Below, one piece after another: positions 16,766 through 25,113 of a stretch of 64,000 nt of DNA (the first letter of the stretch is position 1; the number at the start of each line of letters is the position of its first letter). Made by a program: the position numbers and the translations under genes. The notes beneath the pieces are model-generated. The model saw nothing but the letters and a program-made list of their open reading frames with translations. It was not told the origin of the DNA and ran no database searches. Origin of the DNA: Roseateles depolymerans (lineage in GTDB: Bacteria > Pseudomonadota > Gammaproteobacteria > Burkholderiales > Burkholderiaceae_C); assembly GCA_003241055.1 (NCBI GenBank), contig QFOD01000006.1, forward strand, positions 124,001 to 188,000, written 5' to 3'.

Positions 16766-18208
16766 TCAGGCCGGTGACAGCCGCTGCAGGCGCTGGGTGC
16801 GGGCCTGGGTCAGCTCCTGCCGGATCTGCGCCAGCAGCTCGGCCCGGTCGTCGCGGTAGAACAGGTTGTAGGCCTCGAACGGGATCAGCCGGCCGTCAGG
16901 CTGGGCGATGTGGATGCAGCTCTTCTTCAGCGCGCGGATGTCCAGCGACTGCGCGTCCATGAACTGCACGATGAGTACGCGGAAGACGTCGCGGTAGTTC
17001 AGGCGCGGCGCATCGATCTTCGGCAGGCAGCACAGCAGTTCGGACAGGCAGTTCGCGCCGCTCTCGGGCGAGTGGTTGGTGGAGAAGAGCTTGAACACGG
17101 CGTCCTTGAGCGCCGGGTCGCCCTCGAAGACGATGGTGCTGCGATCGCCGGCCAGCAGCGTGGCGGCATCCAGATAGCGGGTCAGCGGCACCAGGCCGCC
17201 TTCACCCCGGATGGCGTAGGCCATGGCCAGCGTGTCGGGGTTGCAGGGCACGGGCAGCACGTCGGCGGCCGTGAACACCCCGCTTTGCTCGGCGATGCGG
17301 CGGCGCAGCTCGCTGACGGTGAGGCGGTGCTTGGCCGCGTCATAGGCCTGCACGCGGCCGGCGTTCTGGATGGGCTGCAGCGTCACACCGCGCACGCAGG
17401 CGAAAGCCTGGCCGTGGCGGATCACGTCGCCGATCTCGTCGTCGTTGACGCCGCGTTTGACGGTCATCACCAGCGTGGTCGAGAGGCCCAGGCCCTCCAG
17501 CCGCGCCAGCGCCTCCTCGTGCGGGCGGCGCAGGTCGGCGCCGCGCAGGTCCATCAGTGCTTCGCGCTTCAGCGAGTCGAACTGCAGATAGACCTCCAGC
17601 CCCGGCGCATAGCTCGCCAGCCGTTCGGCAAAGGCGGCGTCCTGCGCAATGCGCAGCCCGTTGGTGTTGACCATCAGGTGCTTGATGGGCCGGGCCTTCG
17701 CCGCGTCGAGGATGTCGAAGAACTGCGGGTGCAGCGTGGGCTCGCCGCCGGAGATCTGCACCACGTCGGCCTCGCCTTCGCTGGCAACGATGGCGTCCAG
17801 CATCGCGGTGACCTCGGCCAGGGAGCGGTGCGTCAGCCGCTCCGGCCCCGAGGCCGCGTAGCAGGTGGGGCAGCGCAGATTGCAGTGGTCGCTGATCTCG
17901 ATGAGGGACAAGCAGCTGTGCTGCATGTGGTCGGGGCACAGGCCGCAGTCATAGGGGCAGCCGTAGGTCATCGGGGTCGCGAAGCGCTGAGGCATCTCCG
18001 GCGGCTTCACATAGACCTCGCGGCACAGGCGGTAGTAGTCGGCGTCGTCGCTGACCAGCACGCGCTCGGTGCCATGGGCGGGGCACCACTTGTCCATGAA
18101 CACCTGGCCGTCCTTGATGAGGATCTTGGCCTCCACCGGCCGCAGGCAGCGGGTGCAGACCGACTGCGTGGTGTCGTAGAACAGATAGGGTCGGGTCTTG
18201 CGCGTCAT
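16766..18208 (-). CDS. Radical SAM protein of the tetraether lipid synthase (Tes)-like type
   Basis: A 480-residue radical SAM enzyme. The N-terminus has Cys pairs at 18/21 with further Cys at 42 and 62, resembling a rubredoxin-like metal site. A second C-x3-C-x2-C at 84-91 (CPYDCGLC) precedes the canonical C109-N-L-R-C113-P-T-C116. QISGGEPTLHPQFF gives the GGE SAM motif. C-terminal cysteines (GANCLSELLCCLP, KKSCIH) could hold another cluster. The order resembles archaeal tetraether lipid synthase MJ0619-type enzymes, which join lipid chains through sp3 carbon-carbon bonds. The gene overlaps the Lgt-like gene by ATGA. The substrate is not known; a lipid-chain reaction is inferred. Confidence 0.82.
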   Translation of the reverse strand: MTRKTRPYLFYDTTQSVCTRCLRPVEAKILIKDGQVFMDKWCPAHGTERVLVSDDADYYRLCREVYVKPPEMPQRFATPMTYGCPYDCGLCPDHMQHSCLSLIEISDHCNLRCPTCYAASGPERLTHRSLAEVTAMLDAIVASEGEADVVQISGGEPTLHPQFFDILDAAKARPIKHLMVNTNGLRIAQDAAFAERLASYAPGLEVYLQFDSLKREALMDLRGADLRRPHEEALARLEGLGLSTTLVMTVKRGVNDDEIGDVIRHGQAFACVRGVTLQPIQNAGRVQAYDAAKHRLTVSELRRRIAEQSGVFTAADVLPVPCNPDTLAMAYAIRGEGGLVPLTRYLDAATLLAGDRSTIVFEGDPALKDAVFKLFSTNHSPESGANCLSELLCCLPKIDAPRLNYRDVFRVLIVQFMDAQSLDIRALKKSCIHIAQPDGRLIPFEAYNLFYRDDRAELLAQIRQELTQARTQRLQRLSPA

Positions 18209-18942
18209 GATGCGGCGAGGGTGGGGCGGCGCCAGGCGCGTGCGAGCAGCGGTGTGTAGAGCACCAGGGCCGCGAGGCAGGTCCACTGGATGCCCGACAG
18301 GCCCAGCGGCCAGGCCACCGGCACGGGCTTCAGAAACTCGATGAAGAAGCGCCACAGCAGGTAGCCACTCAGGAAGAGCTTGAACGCCAGGCCCGGCGTG
18401 GAAAAGCGCGCGCGGTGCAGCGCAAAACCCAGCGGCAGCACGACGGCGATCTCGTAGAGCTGCGTGGGGTGGCGCGGGATGCCGTCGCCGAAATCCACGC
18501 CCCAGGGCGCCGACGTGGGCAGGCCATAGGTGTCGTCCTGCAGGCCGGCGAGAAAGCAGCCGATGCGGCCCAGGGCCAGGCCCACGGCGATGGGCCACAC
18601 CATCGCGTCGCCGGTGCTGCGGGTCTGGCCGCTGAGCTTCTTGGCGATCTCCACGCCGATGAGCCCGCCCAGCAGGCCGCCGACGATGCTCTGGCCCGGC
18701 CACAGCGGCTGACCCTGCCAGAGCGCCAGCGCCACATCGGGTCGCTCGATCAGGAACACCGCCTTGTTGCCCAGCGCCGCGCCCAGCAGCAGGCCCACCA
18801 GCACCGCGAAGTTGCCCGGCGCGAAGGCACCGCCGCTGGGCTGGCGTTTGAGCGTGGCCCGCCACATCGCGGCGCCCAGCGCCATGCCGGCCCAGGCGAA
18901 TGCGCTGTGAACCCAGGCAGCGGTGGTGGCGTCAAACGTCAT
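18205..18942 (-). CDS. Lgt-like (prolipoprotein diacylglyceryl transferase family) membrane protein
   Basis: A 245-residue polytopic inner-membrane protein with about seven hydrophobic segments. It keeps the Lgt landmarks: GRIGCF at 125-130 in place of the signature GR(I/L)GNF, HPTQLYE at 158-164, and the arginine helix LLWRFFIEFLKP at 195-206. Real Lgt moves diacylglycerol from phosphatidylglycerol to prolipoprotein Cys. Here the signature Asn is Cys and the following Asn-Gly-Glu is Ala-Gly-Leu, so this is a divergent paralogue that may handle another acceptor. It overlaps the small membrane gene upstream by 11 bases and the radical SAM gene by 4. Confidence 0.85.
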   Translation of the reverse strand: MTFDATTAAWVHSAFAWAGMALGAAMWRATLKRQPSGGAFAPGNFAVLVGLLLGAALGNKAVFLIERPDVALALWQGQPLWPGQSIVGGLLGGLIGVEIAKKLSGQTRSTGDAMVWPIAVGLALGRIGCFLAGLQDDTYGLPTSAPWGVDFGDGIPRHPTQLYEIAVVLPLGFALHRARFSTPGLAFKLFLSGYLLWRFFIEFLKPVPVAWPLGLSGIQWTCLAALVLYTPLLARAWRRPTLAAS

Positions 18943-19171
18943 CAGACGGGGAGTCCGCTGGTGTTTCGCTGGGCGACGACCAGAGGAAGCCGATCGCGCG
19001 CACCACCCCCCAAATGGCGACGCCGGCAGTGAGCACCATCAGCAGGACCGTCATGGCCTTGTGGCTGCCCAGGCCCAGCACCATCGTTCCGCACAGACCG
19101 AGTGCACCGAGGCCGAGCAGGAACAGCAGGAGCAAGCAGGTTGCCAAGGCTTTGAAGATCCACATCATCAT
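18932..19171 (-). CDS. Small two-TM membrane protein in lipid operon
   Basis: A 79-residue protein with two transmembrane segments (about 3-30 and 38-62) and an acidic tail SETPADSPSDDV. The first segment contains GLGALGLCGTMVLG, closely matched by GFGAVGLCGAAFTV in the small protein encoded next upstream, so the two look like diverged duplicates. It overlaps the Lgt-like start by 11 bases. Three consecutive ATG codons open the gene, and no strong Shine-Dalgarno precedes them, so the exact start is uncertain. Function unknown; co-transcription suggests it assists the Lgt-like or radical SAM protein. Confidence 0.65.
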   Translation of the reverse strand: MMMWIFKALATCLLLLFLLGLGALGLCGTMVLGLGSHKAMTVLLMVLTAGVAIWGVVRAIGFLWSSPSETPADSPSDDV

Positions 19172-19247
19172 GCAACCGATGGGCGAATTAGTCTGTGGTG
19201 TGCCGTTGCATTGTGCAGCCGGCTGTTCGGTGCGGCGGGCTCGTGGA

Positions 19248-19523
19248 TCAACGCCCCGGCCGGGTCAGTCGCCACAGCGCCCGACCCGTCAGCCATGCGA
19301 CGGTGCCGCCGATCAGCAGGCTGGGCACGGCGATGACGAGGGCGGCGCCGGAGTAGTTCTCGACACCGCCTGAGAACATCTGGGGCAGCGAGACCACCGT
19401 GAAGGCCGCGCCGCACAGGCCGACAGCGCCAAAGCCCAGCGTGATGGCCGCCAGCAACGCGATCAGCAGCCCGCGCAGCAGCGGGCGCTCGGGTGACTCG
19501 GCATCCTGTTCGGGGTCGCTCAT
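19248..19523 (-). CDS. Small two-TM membrane protein, paralogue of the neighbour
   Basis: A 91-residue protein with a charged N-terminus (MSDPEQDAESPERPLLRG), two hydrophobic segments (about 17-43 and 58-80) and a basic C-terminus (TGRALWRLTRPGR). LGFGAVGLCG in the first segment parallels LGLGALGLCG of the 79-residue protein downstream. The ATG overlaps the stop of the transporter-acyltransferase gene by ATGA, which fixes the start and places it in the operon. A 76-base gap without a gene separates it from its paralogue. Not recognised outside this context. Confidence 0.7.
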   Translation of the reverse strand: MSDPEQDAESPERPLLRGLLIALLAAITLGFGAVGLCGAAFTVVSLPQMFSGGVENYSGAALVIAVPSLLIGGTVAWLTGRALWRLTRPGR

Positions 19524-21415
19524 GGGGAAGCCTCCTTCAGCAGGTCACTCACCCGCGTCTGCAGCGCCTCCGGTGTCACCGCCGCCGCCTCCAGCGGCAC
19601 GCCCACGCTCAAGCCGACGCGGCTGAACAGCCCGCGTCGCAGCGGCTTGACCATAGCCTGGCCGCCCTCGATGCGGGAGAAGAAGCTGCCCCACAGATTC
19701 GTCAACGCCATGGGGATGACCGGCAGCTCGGGCCGGCCTTCCAGCAGCTTCATCACGCCGCCCTTGAAGGGCTGCAGCGCGCCATCGCGGGTGATGCTGC
19801 CCTCGGGGAAGAGCCCCACCATCTCGCCCTCGTCCAGCGCCGCGCGGGCGGCGGCGAAGGCGGCCTCGTAGGTGGCCGGGTCGTCCTGCTGAGGCGCGAT
19901 GGGGATGGCCCTGGCGGCGCGGAACAGCCAGCCCAGCACCGGCAGGCTAAAGATGCGGTGGTCCATCAGAAAGCGTATGGGCCGCGGGCTGGCGGCCATC
20001 AGCAGCATGGCGTCCACATAGCTGACGTGGTTGCACACCAGCACGGCCGGCCCGGCCAGCGGCAGCTGCTCGTCGCCGCGGATGCGGAAGCGGTAGAGGC
20101 CGCGCGTCAGCACCAGCGCGGCAAAGCGCAGCAGGTATTCGGGCACGATCAGGAAGATGTAGCCCGCCACCAGCACGTTGGTGATGCCCAGCACCAGGAA
20201 GACCTGCGGGATGCTCAGGCCCGCGCCGATCAGCAGGCCGGCCAGCAGCGAGCTGACGATCATGAACAGCGCGTTCAGGATGTTGTTGGCCGCGATGACG
20301 CGGGCGCGGTGCGTGGGCTGGCAGCGCAGCTGCACCAGCGCGTACATGGGCACGCTGTAGAGGCCGGTGAACAGCGCCAGCAGCCCCAGGTCGGCCAGCA
20401 CGCGCCAGTGTGCGGGCTGCGCGAGGAAGGCCTGGGTCGTCATCAGCGCCTGGGCCGGCAGGTGGCTGGTGGCCAGGCCCAGGTCGATGGCGAACAGGCT
20501 CATGCCGATGGCGCCCACCGGCACCAGGCCGATCTCCACATGGCGGCGCGACAGGCGCTCGCACAGCAGCGCGCCGCTGCCCACGCCGATGGAGAACACC
20601 ACCAGCAGCAGCGAGGCCACGGTCTCGTTGCCGTGCAGCACGTTCTTGGCAAAGGCCGGGAAGTTGGCCAGGAAGACCGCGCCGAAGAACCACATCCACG
20701 AGATGCCCAGCAGCGAGCGGAACACCACGGGCTCGCGGTAGGCGATGCGCAGGTTGCGCCAGGTCTCGGTGAAGGGGTTCCAGTTGATGCGCAGCCCGGG
20801 CTCGGGCGCCGGGCTGGGCGGAATGGCCTGGGCGCTCAGGCGCCCCAGCAGCGCCAGGCCGAAGGCGGCCCAGGCCACGGCCTCGGCGCCCAGCGAGGGT
20901 GTGGCGATCAGCAGGCCGCCGGCCAGGTTGCCCAGCAGGATGGACACGAAGGTGCCCATCTGCACCATGCCGTTGCCGCCGGTGAGCTCGTGCTCGGCCA
21001 GGTGCTGGGGCAGGTAGGCGTACTTCACGGGCCCGAACAGCGTGGAGTGCAGGCCCATCAGGAAGATGCAGCCCAGCAGCACCGCCACCTGCGCATGCAC
21101 CAGCCCCCAGGCGGCCAGCGCCATGATGGCCATCTCCAGGCTCTTGACCCACTGCATCACGCGGGCCTTGTCGAGCTTGTCGGCCAGCTGGCCGCTGGTG
21201 GCCGAGAACAGCACGAAGGGCAGGATGAACAGCGCGCCTATCACCATGCCCGCCTGGCTGGCCGGCAGCCAGGGCTGCTGCAGCTGGTAGGTCACCAGCA
21301 CGGTCAGCGCGAACTTGAACAGGTTGTCGTTGCCCGCCCCCAGCAGCTGGGTGATGAAGAAGGGTGCGAAGCGGCGCTGGCCCAGCAGCGCGAATTGGTT
21401 GGCGGGTCGGGTCAC
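19520..21415 (-). CDS. MFS lysophospholipid transporter-acyltransferase fusion (LplT-PlsC type)
   Basis: A 631-residue fusion. Residues 1-400 form an MFS domain of the LplT type (FFITQLLGAGNDNLFKFALT near the N-terminus). Residues about 420-631 form a PlsC/Aas-type glycerolipid acyltransferase with motif I NHVSYVDA (H-x4-D) and the later FPEGSIT motif. LplT-Aas systems flip lysophospholipids inward and re-acylate them; the acyl-ACP synthetase domain of full Aas is absent here, so acyl donors must come from elsewhere. GTG start overlaps the CPBP gene's stop (GTGA), and the stop overlaps the next gene (ATGA). A role in supplying or repairing phospholipid for the downstream enzymes is inferred. 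Confidence 0.9.
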   Translation of the reverse strand: MTRPANQFALLGQRRFAPFFITQLLGAGNDNLFKFALTVLVTYQLQQPWLPASQAGMVIGALFILPFVLFSATSGQLADKLDKARVMQWVKSLEMAIMALAAWGLVHAQVAVLLGCIFLMGLHSTLFGPVKYAYLPQHLAEHELTGGNGMVQMGTFVSILLGNLAGGLLIATPSLGAEAVAWAAFGLALLGRLSAQAIPPSPAPEPGLRINWNPFTETWRNLRIAYREPVVFRSLLGISWMWFFGAVFLANFPAFAKNVLHGNETVASLLLVVFSIGVGSGALLCERLSRRHVEIGLVPVGAIGMSLFAIDLGLATSHLPAQALMTTQAFLAQPAHWRVLADLGLLALFTGLYSVPMYALVQLRCQPTHRARVIAANNILNALFMIVSSLLAGLLIGAGLSIPQVFLVLGITNVLVAGYIFLIVPEYLLRFAALVLTRGLYRFRIRGDEQLPLAGPAVLVCNHVSYVDAMLLMAASPRPIRFLMDHRIFSLPVLGWLFRAARAIPIAPQQDDPATYEAAFAAARAALDEGEMVGLFPEGSITRDGALQPFKGGVMKLLEGRPELPVIPMALTNLWGSFFSRIEGGQAMVKPLRRGLFSRVGLSVGVPLEAAAVTPEALQTRVSDLLKEASP

Positions 21416-22092
21416 CAGAACTCCCAGCGATGGCTGGCGATGACCCACAGGCCCAGCAGCCCGTTGGTCACCGCATGCGCTATGACGGCCGTCCACAGCC
21501 GGCCGCTCCAGCGGTACAGCAGCGCGTAGGCCAGGCCCGCGATGATGGCGGCCAGCCACAGCGTGTGGGCCAGCGTGAAGACGAAGGTGGACAGCACCAC
21601 GGCCTTGAGGCCCACGCGCTGCGGGTCCACCCATTCGAAGCCGGGGCGCTCCAGCCAGCGCATCAGGAAGGAGCGCCAGAACAGCTCCTCCATCAGCGGC
21701 ACCACCAGTGCGGCGCCGGCCAGGCGGAAGACGATCAGCGGCCAGTCCAGCCGGCCGTCGGGCTGCAGCGGCACGAAGCTGGCCGTGGGCTCGCCCAGCG
21801 TCATCCAGGGCGCGTCCAGCTTGACCCACAACGCGAACACCGCGATGCCGACGACGACGGCCCAGCCCACCTCGCGCGCGTCGGGCAGGTTCTGACGCGC
21901 CAGTTCACCGTAGTCGCGCCAGTACCAGGCCAGCAGGCCGGCCACGATCAGGGTCTGCAGCGCGTAGATCCAGCGCGGGTCCAGCCCCAGGTCGGGCGGC
22001 AGGTAGCCGCGTAGCGCCAGCAGCAGCATGAAGACGGCAAACGGAACGAGGCGCGCGAGGGCGGCGGGGCTGAGCGAGTAAGCGTTCGGCAT
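21412..22092 (-). CDS. CPBP-family intramembrane protease (PEP-CTERM-associated CAAX-protease type)
   Basis: A 226-residue membrane protein with six or more hydrophobic segments and the CPBP/Abi glutamic-protease triad: EELFWR with E135/E136 and R140, FTLAH at 172-176, and HAVTN at 206-210. The arrangement resembles the CAAX prenyl protease-related proteins found alongside exosortase/PEP-CTERM systems, and a PEP-CTERM substrate is encoded at 12.2 kb; this link is from memory and unverified. It heads the overlapping lipid operon, its stop overlapping the GTG of the transporter-acyltransferase. It could process a membrane protein of that system, or act independently. Confidence 0.83.
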   Translation of the reverse strand: MPNAYSLSPAALARLVPFAVFMLLLALRGYLPPDLGLDPRWIYALQTLIVAGLLAWYWRDYGELARQNLPDAREVGWAVVVGIAVFALWVKLDAPWMTLGEPTASFVPLQPDGRLDWPLIVFRLAGAALVVPLMEELFWRSFLMRWLERPGFEWVDPQRVGLKAVVLSTFVFTLAHTLWLAAIIAGLAYALLYRWSGRLWTAVIAHAVTNGLLGLWVIASHRWEFW

Positions 22093-22163
22093 GGCGGCGG
22101 CAGCTTAAGCGCAAAAGCTTGCAGATCGACGGACGCGCCGGGCGCCGCGCGGGCCCGTGGCGC

Positions 22164-23678
22164 TCAGCGGGCGGGTTTGAGCAGGCCGTCCTGGAAGGCG
22201 ACGTAGACGCCATTGGTCCAGCCGAAGCCGTCCTGGGTCTCGTACTCGCCGCCGCCGCCGGGGCGGTCCTGCGCGGCGTCGTATTTCTCCAGCAGCCGGC
22301 CGGTGGCCTCGAACACGCGGCGCACGCTGGCGCACCAGCGGCCGGCAATCTCGCCGGCCAGCGCACCGTGCCCGTAGCGGGCCAGGCCTTGCGCGGCAAT
22401 CCACTGCAGCGGCGCCCAGCCGTTGGGTGCGTCCCACTGCTGGCCGCTGGCCAGCGGCGTGGTCAGCAGGCCGTTGGCGCCCAGCAGCCGGTGCGCGGTC
22501 TGCGCGGCCATGGTGCTGGCCTGGGCGGGGGTGGCCAGGCCCAGGAACAGCGGCATCAGCGCGGCGGCGGTCAGCGGGCGGGCCGCGTCGACGCGCTGCC
22601 AGCGCAGGTCGGCGAAATGGCCGTCCTGCGAGTCGCCGGTCCAGAAGCGGGTTTGCAGCAGCCGCAGCCGCGCGCGGGCGCGGGCATTGAACTGCCGGGC
22701 CAGCGCGACCTCGCCGGCATGGGTGGCACCGGCCGCGATGGCCTGCTCCAGCCCGCACAGCAGCGCGTTCAGGTCCACCGGTGCAATGGCGGTGGTTTCT
22801 ATCGTGGCGATGCGGGCGGGGTCGGCGCACCAGCGGCTGCTGAAGTCCCAGCCGCTCTCGGCGCCGGCCCGCAGGTCGCGCCAGACCTGGGCGGAGGGCC
22901 GGTCGGTGGCCGCAGCAGCGGTTTCCACATCCTCGCGCCAGGACTCCTCGCGCGGGGTGTCGCGGTCGTCCCAGTAGCGGTTCATCAGCGCGCCGTCGGG
23001 CTTGCGCAGCACGCGGCGGTGCGCCTGGCCCGGCGCGAGGCCGGCCTCGCCGTCCATCCAGAACGCATGCTCGGCGCGCAGCTCGGCCAGGTGCTGCGCA
23101 TAGCCGGCGGCCGGGTCGGCGGCATGCAGCAGCTCCACCATCTTGAAGAAGAAGGGCGGCTGCGAGCGGCTCAGCATGTAGCTGCGGCTGCTGTTGGGGA
23201 TGAAGCCGTGGCGGCGGATCAGCTCGGCGAAGTCCGCCAGCATGTCGAGGGCCAGGTCTTGCCGACCGTCGATCACGAGGCCCAGCATGGTGAAGTAGGA
23301 GTCCCAGTAGTACAGCTCCTGGAAGCGCCCGCCCGGCACCACGTAGGGCCGCGGCAGCGGTAGCAGGCTGTCGCCGTCCAGCGCTGCGCGGTGCTCGCGC
23401 AGCAGCTGGGGCCACAGCGCGCGGATGTGCTCGCGGATCTCGCGCCGCGGGCCGGTCGGCGGGGCGGGCGGCGCGGGCAGCTCGAAGTGGGCATGGACGA
23501 AGTCGGCCAGCACGAAGCCGGGGCGGTCGCGCTCGGCCGCGTAGCGCGCGCAGATGTCGGCCGGCGCCAGCCGCGGGCGGGCGTCGACGAAGCTCTTGCC
23601 GTCGGCATAGACGCGGCTCGTCTGCACGGCGACGAACAGGTCCCCGTACAGCGCGTGGGGGGTGGGCGGATTAGGCAT
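22164..23678 (-). CDS. treF: Trehalase, cytoplasmic type (GH37)
   Basis: A 504-residue glycoside hydrolase family 37 enzyme that splits trehalose into two glucoses. Both family signatures are present: PGGRFQELYYWDSYF (about 107-121) and QWDAPNGWAP (about 404-413), with PRPYVVPGG just before the first and the C-terminal glycine loop GGGGEYETQDGFGWTNG. No signal peptide, so it is likely cytoplasmic as in TreF. The start overlaps the stop of the MFS transporter gene by eight bases, so a sugar imported by that transporter is probably trehalose or a related disaccharide. Confidence 0.95.
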   Translation of the reverse strand: MPNPPTPHALYGDLFVAVQTSRVYADGKSFVDARPRLAPADICARYAAERDRPGFVLADFVHAHFELPAPPAPPTGPRREIREHIRALWPQLLREHRAALDGDSLLPLPRPYVVPGGRFQELYYWDSYFTMLGLVIDGRQDLALDMLADFAELIRRHGFIPNSSRSYMLSRSQPPFFFKMVELLHAADPAAGYAQHLAELRAEHAFWMDGEAGLAPGQAHRRVLRKPDGALMNRYWDDRDTPREESWREDVETAAAATDRPSAQVWRDLRAGAESGWDFSSRWCADPARIATIETTAIAPVDLNALLCGLEQAIAAGATHAGEVALARQFNARARARLRLLQTRFWTGDSQDGHFADLRWQRVDAARPLTAAALMPLFLGLATPAQASTMAAQTAHRLLGANGLLTTPLASGQQWDAPNGWAPLQWIAAQGLARYGHGALAGEIAGRWCASVRRVFEATGRLLEKYDAAQDRPGGGGEYETQDGFGWTNGVYVAFQDGLLKPAR

Positions 23679-24906
23679 GGTCGGAGAGACGGCGGCGCAT
23701 GCCGGCCAGGGCCAGCGCGAGCGCGGCGACGGGAACGAGCAGCAGCGCGAAGGCGGTGGCGCCGTCGAAGGCGACGAACAGCCGCCCGGTGACGAAGCTG
23801 CCCAGCGTGCCGCCCAGTGCGGAGAACACGACGATGAGGCCGGTCATGGCCGCATGGCGGTGCTGGGGCAGGGCACTCAGCATCGCGGAATTGATGGCCG
23901 GGTAGATGGGCGCCAGCAGCAGGCCGGTGGCGGGCAGCAGGTAGGCCGCCAGCGGCGCATGCAGCCAGCCAGCGTCGGCCGGGAGCGGCGTGGCCGCGCG
24001 CGACAGCGGCAGCGCAAGCAGGATGAGTGCGGCGATGCCCACCAGGCAGCCCATCACCACGGCGAACCAGCCCAGCCGGCCGATCACGGCCGCGCTCAGC
24101 AGCCGGCCCAGGGCGGTGCTGGCCGGCATGATGACCGCCAGGCCCACGCTCATCGCCGTGGGCAGGTGCAGCACCTCGTTGTTGAAGCTGGGCAGCCAGG
24201 TGGACAGGCCCTGCTCGATCAGCACGTAAAGAAACGCCGACAGCAGGAACACGGTCACCAGGCCCAGCTTGAGCAGCGGCGCCATCGCGAGGAGCTCGTC
24301 CTTGAGCCGGCTGCCGGGGGCCTGCATCGCGCGCTCGTCCAGCGGGCTGACCAGCACCAGCAGGCAGGCGGCGCCGGCCAGTGCGGCCAGCAGCGGGTAG
24401 ACGTTCAGCCAGCCGCTGCCCGGCTGCTGCGCGGCCTGGCCGAACAGCAGGTAGCCGCCCAGCACGCCGACCATGAACAGGCCTTCGAGCAGGTTGGTGA
24501 AGCGCGCATGGCCGCGGCGGTCGTGGGTGACCAGGCCGATCATGGAATAGGCCGACACCTTCACCAGCGCGAAGCCCACGCCCACGGTGGCGAACAGCAG
24601 CTTGAAGGCCCAGAAGGCCGACAGCCGGGGCATGACGCCGCAGGCCAGCGCGACGGCCGCCAGCGCCAGTGCCATCGCGTAGCGCAGGCCCAGGCGGGGC
24701 AGCAGCGAGGCCACCAGGAAGGAGGTGATGGCGATGGGCAGGTCTTTCCACGCATCCAGCAGCGCGGCATCGGCGCGCGCCACGCCCAGGGTCTGCACCA
24801 CCAGCAGGTTGACCGCGCCGACGCTGTTCAGCAGGGCGCCGAACAGCATGTAGGTGAGGATGATGGCGAGCTTGATGCGCAGCGTGCCGGAGGAGGGTGG
24901 GGTCAT
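23671..24906 (-). CDS. MFS sugar transporter, probably for trehalose or a related sugar
   Basis: An inner-membrane protein of 411 residues (431 if the upstream ATG at 24966 is used) with twelve hydrophobic segments. LAIILTYMLFGALLNSVGAV at the N-terminus, HDRRGHARFTNLLEGLFMVG in the middle and APIYPAINSAMLSALPQHRHA resemble the FucP/glucose-galactose branch of MFS sugar symporters. I preferred MTPPSSGTL because AAGG stands eight bases upstream. It overlaps the trehalase gene by eight bases, so both are co-translated. The substrate is inferred from trehalase. A large palindromic repeat lies just upstream, so its promoter may be within or beside that repeat. Confidence 0.85.
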   Translation of the reverse strand: MTPPSSGTLRIKLAIILTYMLFGALLNSVGAVNLLVVQTLGVARADAALLDAWKDLPIAITSFLVASLLPRLGLRYAMALALAAVALACGVMPRLSAFWAFKLLFATVGVGFALVKVSAYSMIGLVTHDRRGHARFTNLLEGLFMVGVLGGYLLFGQAAQQPGSGWLNVYPLLAALAGAACLLVLVSPLDERAMQAPGSRLKDELLAMAPLLKLGLVTVFLLSAFLYVLIEQGLSTWLPSFNNEVLHLPTAMSVGLAVIMPASTALGRLLSAAVIGRLGWFAVVMGCLVGIAALILLALPLSRAATPLPADAGWLHAPLAAYLLPATGLLLAPIYPAINSAMLSALPQHRHAAMTGLIVVFSALGGTLGSFVTGRLFVAFDGATAFALLLVPVAALALALAGMRRRLSDHA

Positions 24907-25046
24907 GTCATGCGCCTTGGTGGCGGTGGGGGCGTGCAGGGCGAGTGGGTCGGTTGATGGGGACATGGTGCTTCATACCCATGCCGTTTTGATGGGCTGC
25001 TTTTGCTTCGAGCCTTTGCAACGCGGGGCACCGCGCCGGGATTCCT

Positions 25047-25072
25047 GCCTTGCCGCTTGCAAGCGGCAAGGC
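25047..25072. repeat. Perfect 26-bp palindrome
   Basis: GCCTTGCCGCTTG followed by its exact reverse complement CAAGCGGCAAGGC. It is part of the insert found only in the left half of the large palindrome. As RNA it would form a hairpin only if the central bases open; there is no T-tract, so it is not a typical terminator. Confidence 0.8.
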
Positions 25073-25082
25073 CCTCGCCAGG

Positions 25083-25113
25083 CACAAGGCAGCCCGCAGT
25101 GGGCTGCCTTGTG
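25083..25113. repeat. Hairpin, 13-bp stem with 5-base loop
   Basis: CACAAGGCAGCCC (25083-25095) and GGGCTGCCTTGTG (25101-25113) pair perfectly around the loop GCAGT. It is the second hairpin of the left-only insert. No T-run follows on either strand. Confidence 0.8.

Noticed and set aside
19493..21529. A 678-codon plus-strand frame opposite the transporter-acyltransferase gene
   Set aside because: Shadow of a well-supported gene; product is Gln/His-rich with no membrane or enzyme pattern.
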